From Antennarius striatus (Eukaryota; Chordata; Actinopteri; Lophiiformes; Antennariidae), in NCBI RefSeq assembly GCF_040054535.1, contig NC_090798.1:2298501-2362500 (forward strand): a stretch of DNA of 64,000 nucleotides, written 5' to 3'. Under the pieces are notes generated by a model that ran no database searches, was not told the origin of the DNA, and worked only from the letters and a program-made list of their open reading frames with translations. A program made the translations under genes and the position numbers. The stretch's first letter is position 1. Each line of letters begins with the position of its first letter. This document shows positions 62,737-64,000 of this stretch, piece after piece.

Positions 62737-64000
62737 GTCGGTACCAGAAGCGTAACGCTGGTGGGTTCTTACTGTAATTTAATGTACCAGCGAAAAGCAG
62801 AAAGAAACTCCTATTAATTAATTAAATTTACACAAATTCCGTGGGATATTCCATGTAAATCTCAATTTTTTGTTGTTTTTTGTAAGAATTGCTTCCAAAT
62901 TTGAGTGTTTTTCCTTCTGTTGCCCAGGTCTAAAATATTACGGACAGAACTGGCACAAATGCTGTTTTCTTAAATCCCTTTCATTGGCAGAATCAACTAT
63001 GATCCTTCGCTGTCTGGCTGCATTTGTAAAATTTATTGCATAATGTGTTTGCATACAGACTCCAAAGGGCTTGCTTGTGCAGAAGTTTGACCGTTTAATA
63101 TCAAAACTTTAACAGGATTCTTCAACTAGACATGAAATTTCTTCTCTAAATGTGAAATAATGTGGATTTCAAGAAATCAAACCTGAACCTGTTTTGTTTT
63201 TTGTTTTTTTCCTCTTTCAAATTACACAAAAAGCACCCCAAAAAAAAAAAAAGAGATTATAATCCTCCAAAGAGGTCATACTTTAAATTAATTACGCTGA
63301 TGGCGATGCGTGCTCGGAGGCATAAGATTATCCTGCATCTGATGGCAGGTGGGCTAAAAAAAAAAAAGAGAACCACAGGGACCCGCGTTGGGCTCACCTC
63401 AGCTGAAAACACCACTCACATTTTGTAAGGTCACACAAAAAGGTGAATCTCTCACCGTTTTCCATCAAATTCGCACAAAAGACCCCGGATCCCCCCACCT
63501 GTTTGTGTTCATATTAATACGAGGGGATTAGTTTAGAGACATTTTTAGACATAATCCGCTGATCTGAGGCCGCTGGTTTACGATGCTGGGATGGACTCTT
63601 ACCTTCCCCACCCCGGATTGGCGTAACAGGCCGCCACATGCCGCGAAACAAAAGGCATTGTGGTCCACAACGTTTCTGTGTGGTCACGTGGTGCCTTCTC
63701 CTGGCTACAAATAGCCGATCTAACTCACCCGGCAGCCAGATTTTCCTCTGACACAGGCGGGGATCAGCGAGCCAAGTGCTATGAAGAAGTGGGCGGTCAG
63801 ATAACATGAAATTTATCGAGCTGCATCTACCCATCGAAGCAGGCAAACACAATATGCACACGGACGGCGAGGACTCTGTAAGTTGTGACGATGGCAGACC
63901 TGTTGATCGTGATTATCGGAGTGTTTTTATTACCTTATTTAGAGCGCATTTGGCTCAGGCATGTGTGTGTGTGTGTGTGTGTGTGCAGGTGGGATGAAGA
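62737..64000. other. Downstream rin1 intron sequence to the window end
   Basis: It begins with the donor GTCGGT after the last recognised rin1 exon. No exon matching the Ras-association domain was found up to the edge, so this is probably intron. A short TG run lies at 63963-63985. Confidence 0.5.

Overview
This is eukaryotic, almost certainly teleost fish, genomic DNA. Evidence: GT-AG introns splitting vertebrate-type genes, many long (CA)n microsatellites, hAT-like non-autonomous transposons with 8-bp target duplications, teleost L2/SINE-type tails, a Tc1-like MITE, and a tRNA-Arg(UCU) gene with the classic short intron. No bacterial or phage features are present. Most of the window is non-coding.

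Left part (1-19.5 kb) plus 35.8-37.8 kb: a cluster of galactose-3-O-sulfotransferase genes most like GAL3ST3. Each intact gene has one short coding exon (cytosolic tail plus signal-anchor membrane segment, always ending in a Trp codon split by the intron) and one long exon holding the whole lumenal catalytic domain. From left to right: an orphan first exon on the minus strand (66-151) whose second exon must lie beyond the left edge; a complete minus-strand gene (exons 7514-7599 and 4620-5769); a complete plus-strand gene (13501-14777); a decayed plus-strand copy (about 18718-19457); and a complete plus-strand gene (35790-37744). The two minus-strand first exons sit in a segmental duplication (1-2812 and 7449-8962, with a third partial copy near 9.5 kb). 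One copy was later hit by a 1.15-kb hAT-like element, so the other copy preserves the empty site.

Middle (19.5-57.9 kb, apart from the 35.8-kb gene): long non-coding stretches with microsatellites, transposon remnants, three GC-rich plus-strand blocks that each end in a good splice donor (near 25.0, 46.85 and 49.09 kb; candidate first exons or promoters), and the tRNA-Arg gene at 50.5 kb.

Right part (57.9-62.7 kb): ten consecutive, phase-compatible exons of a Ras and Rab interactor gene, best matched to RIN1 (SH2, RIN-homology and VPS9 regions). The N-terminal exon was not found, and the C-terminal Ras-association exons lie beyond the right edge. In human, GAL3ST3 and RIN1 both map to 11q13, so the pairing here looks like conserved synteny with a local expansion of the sulfotransferase. 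The sulfotransferases would act in the Golgi on galactose-ended glycans; RIN1 is a cytosolic Rab5 exchange factor. The sequence shows no functional link between them beyond linkage.
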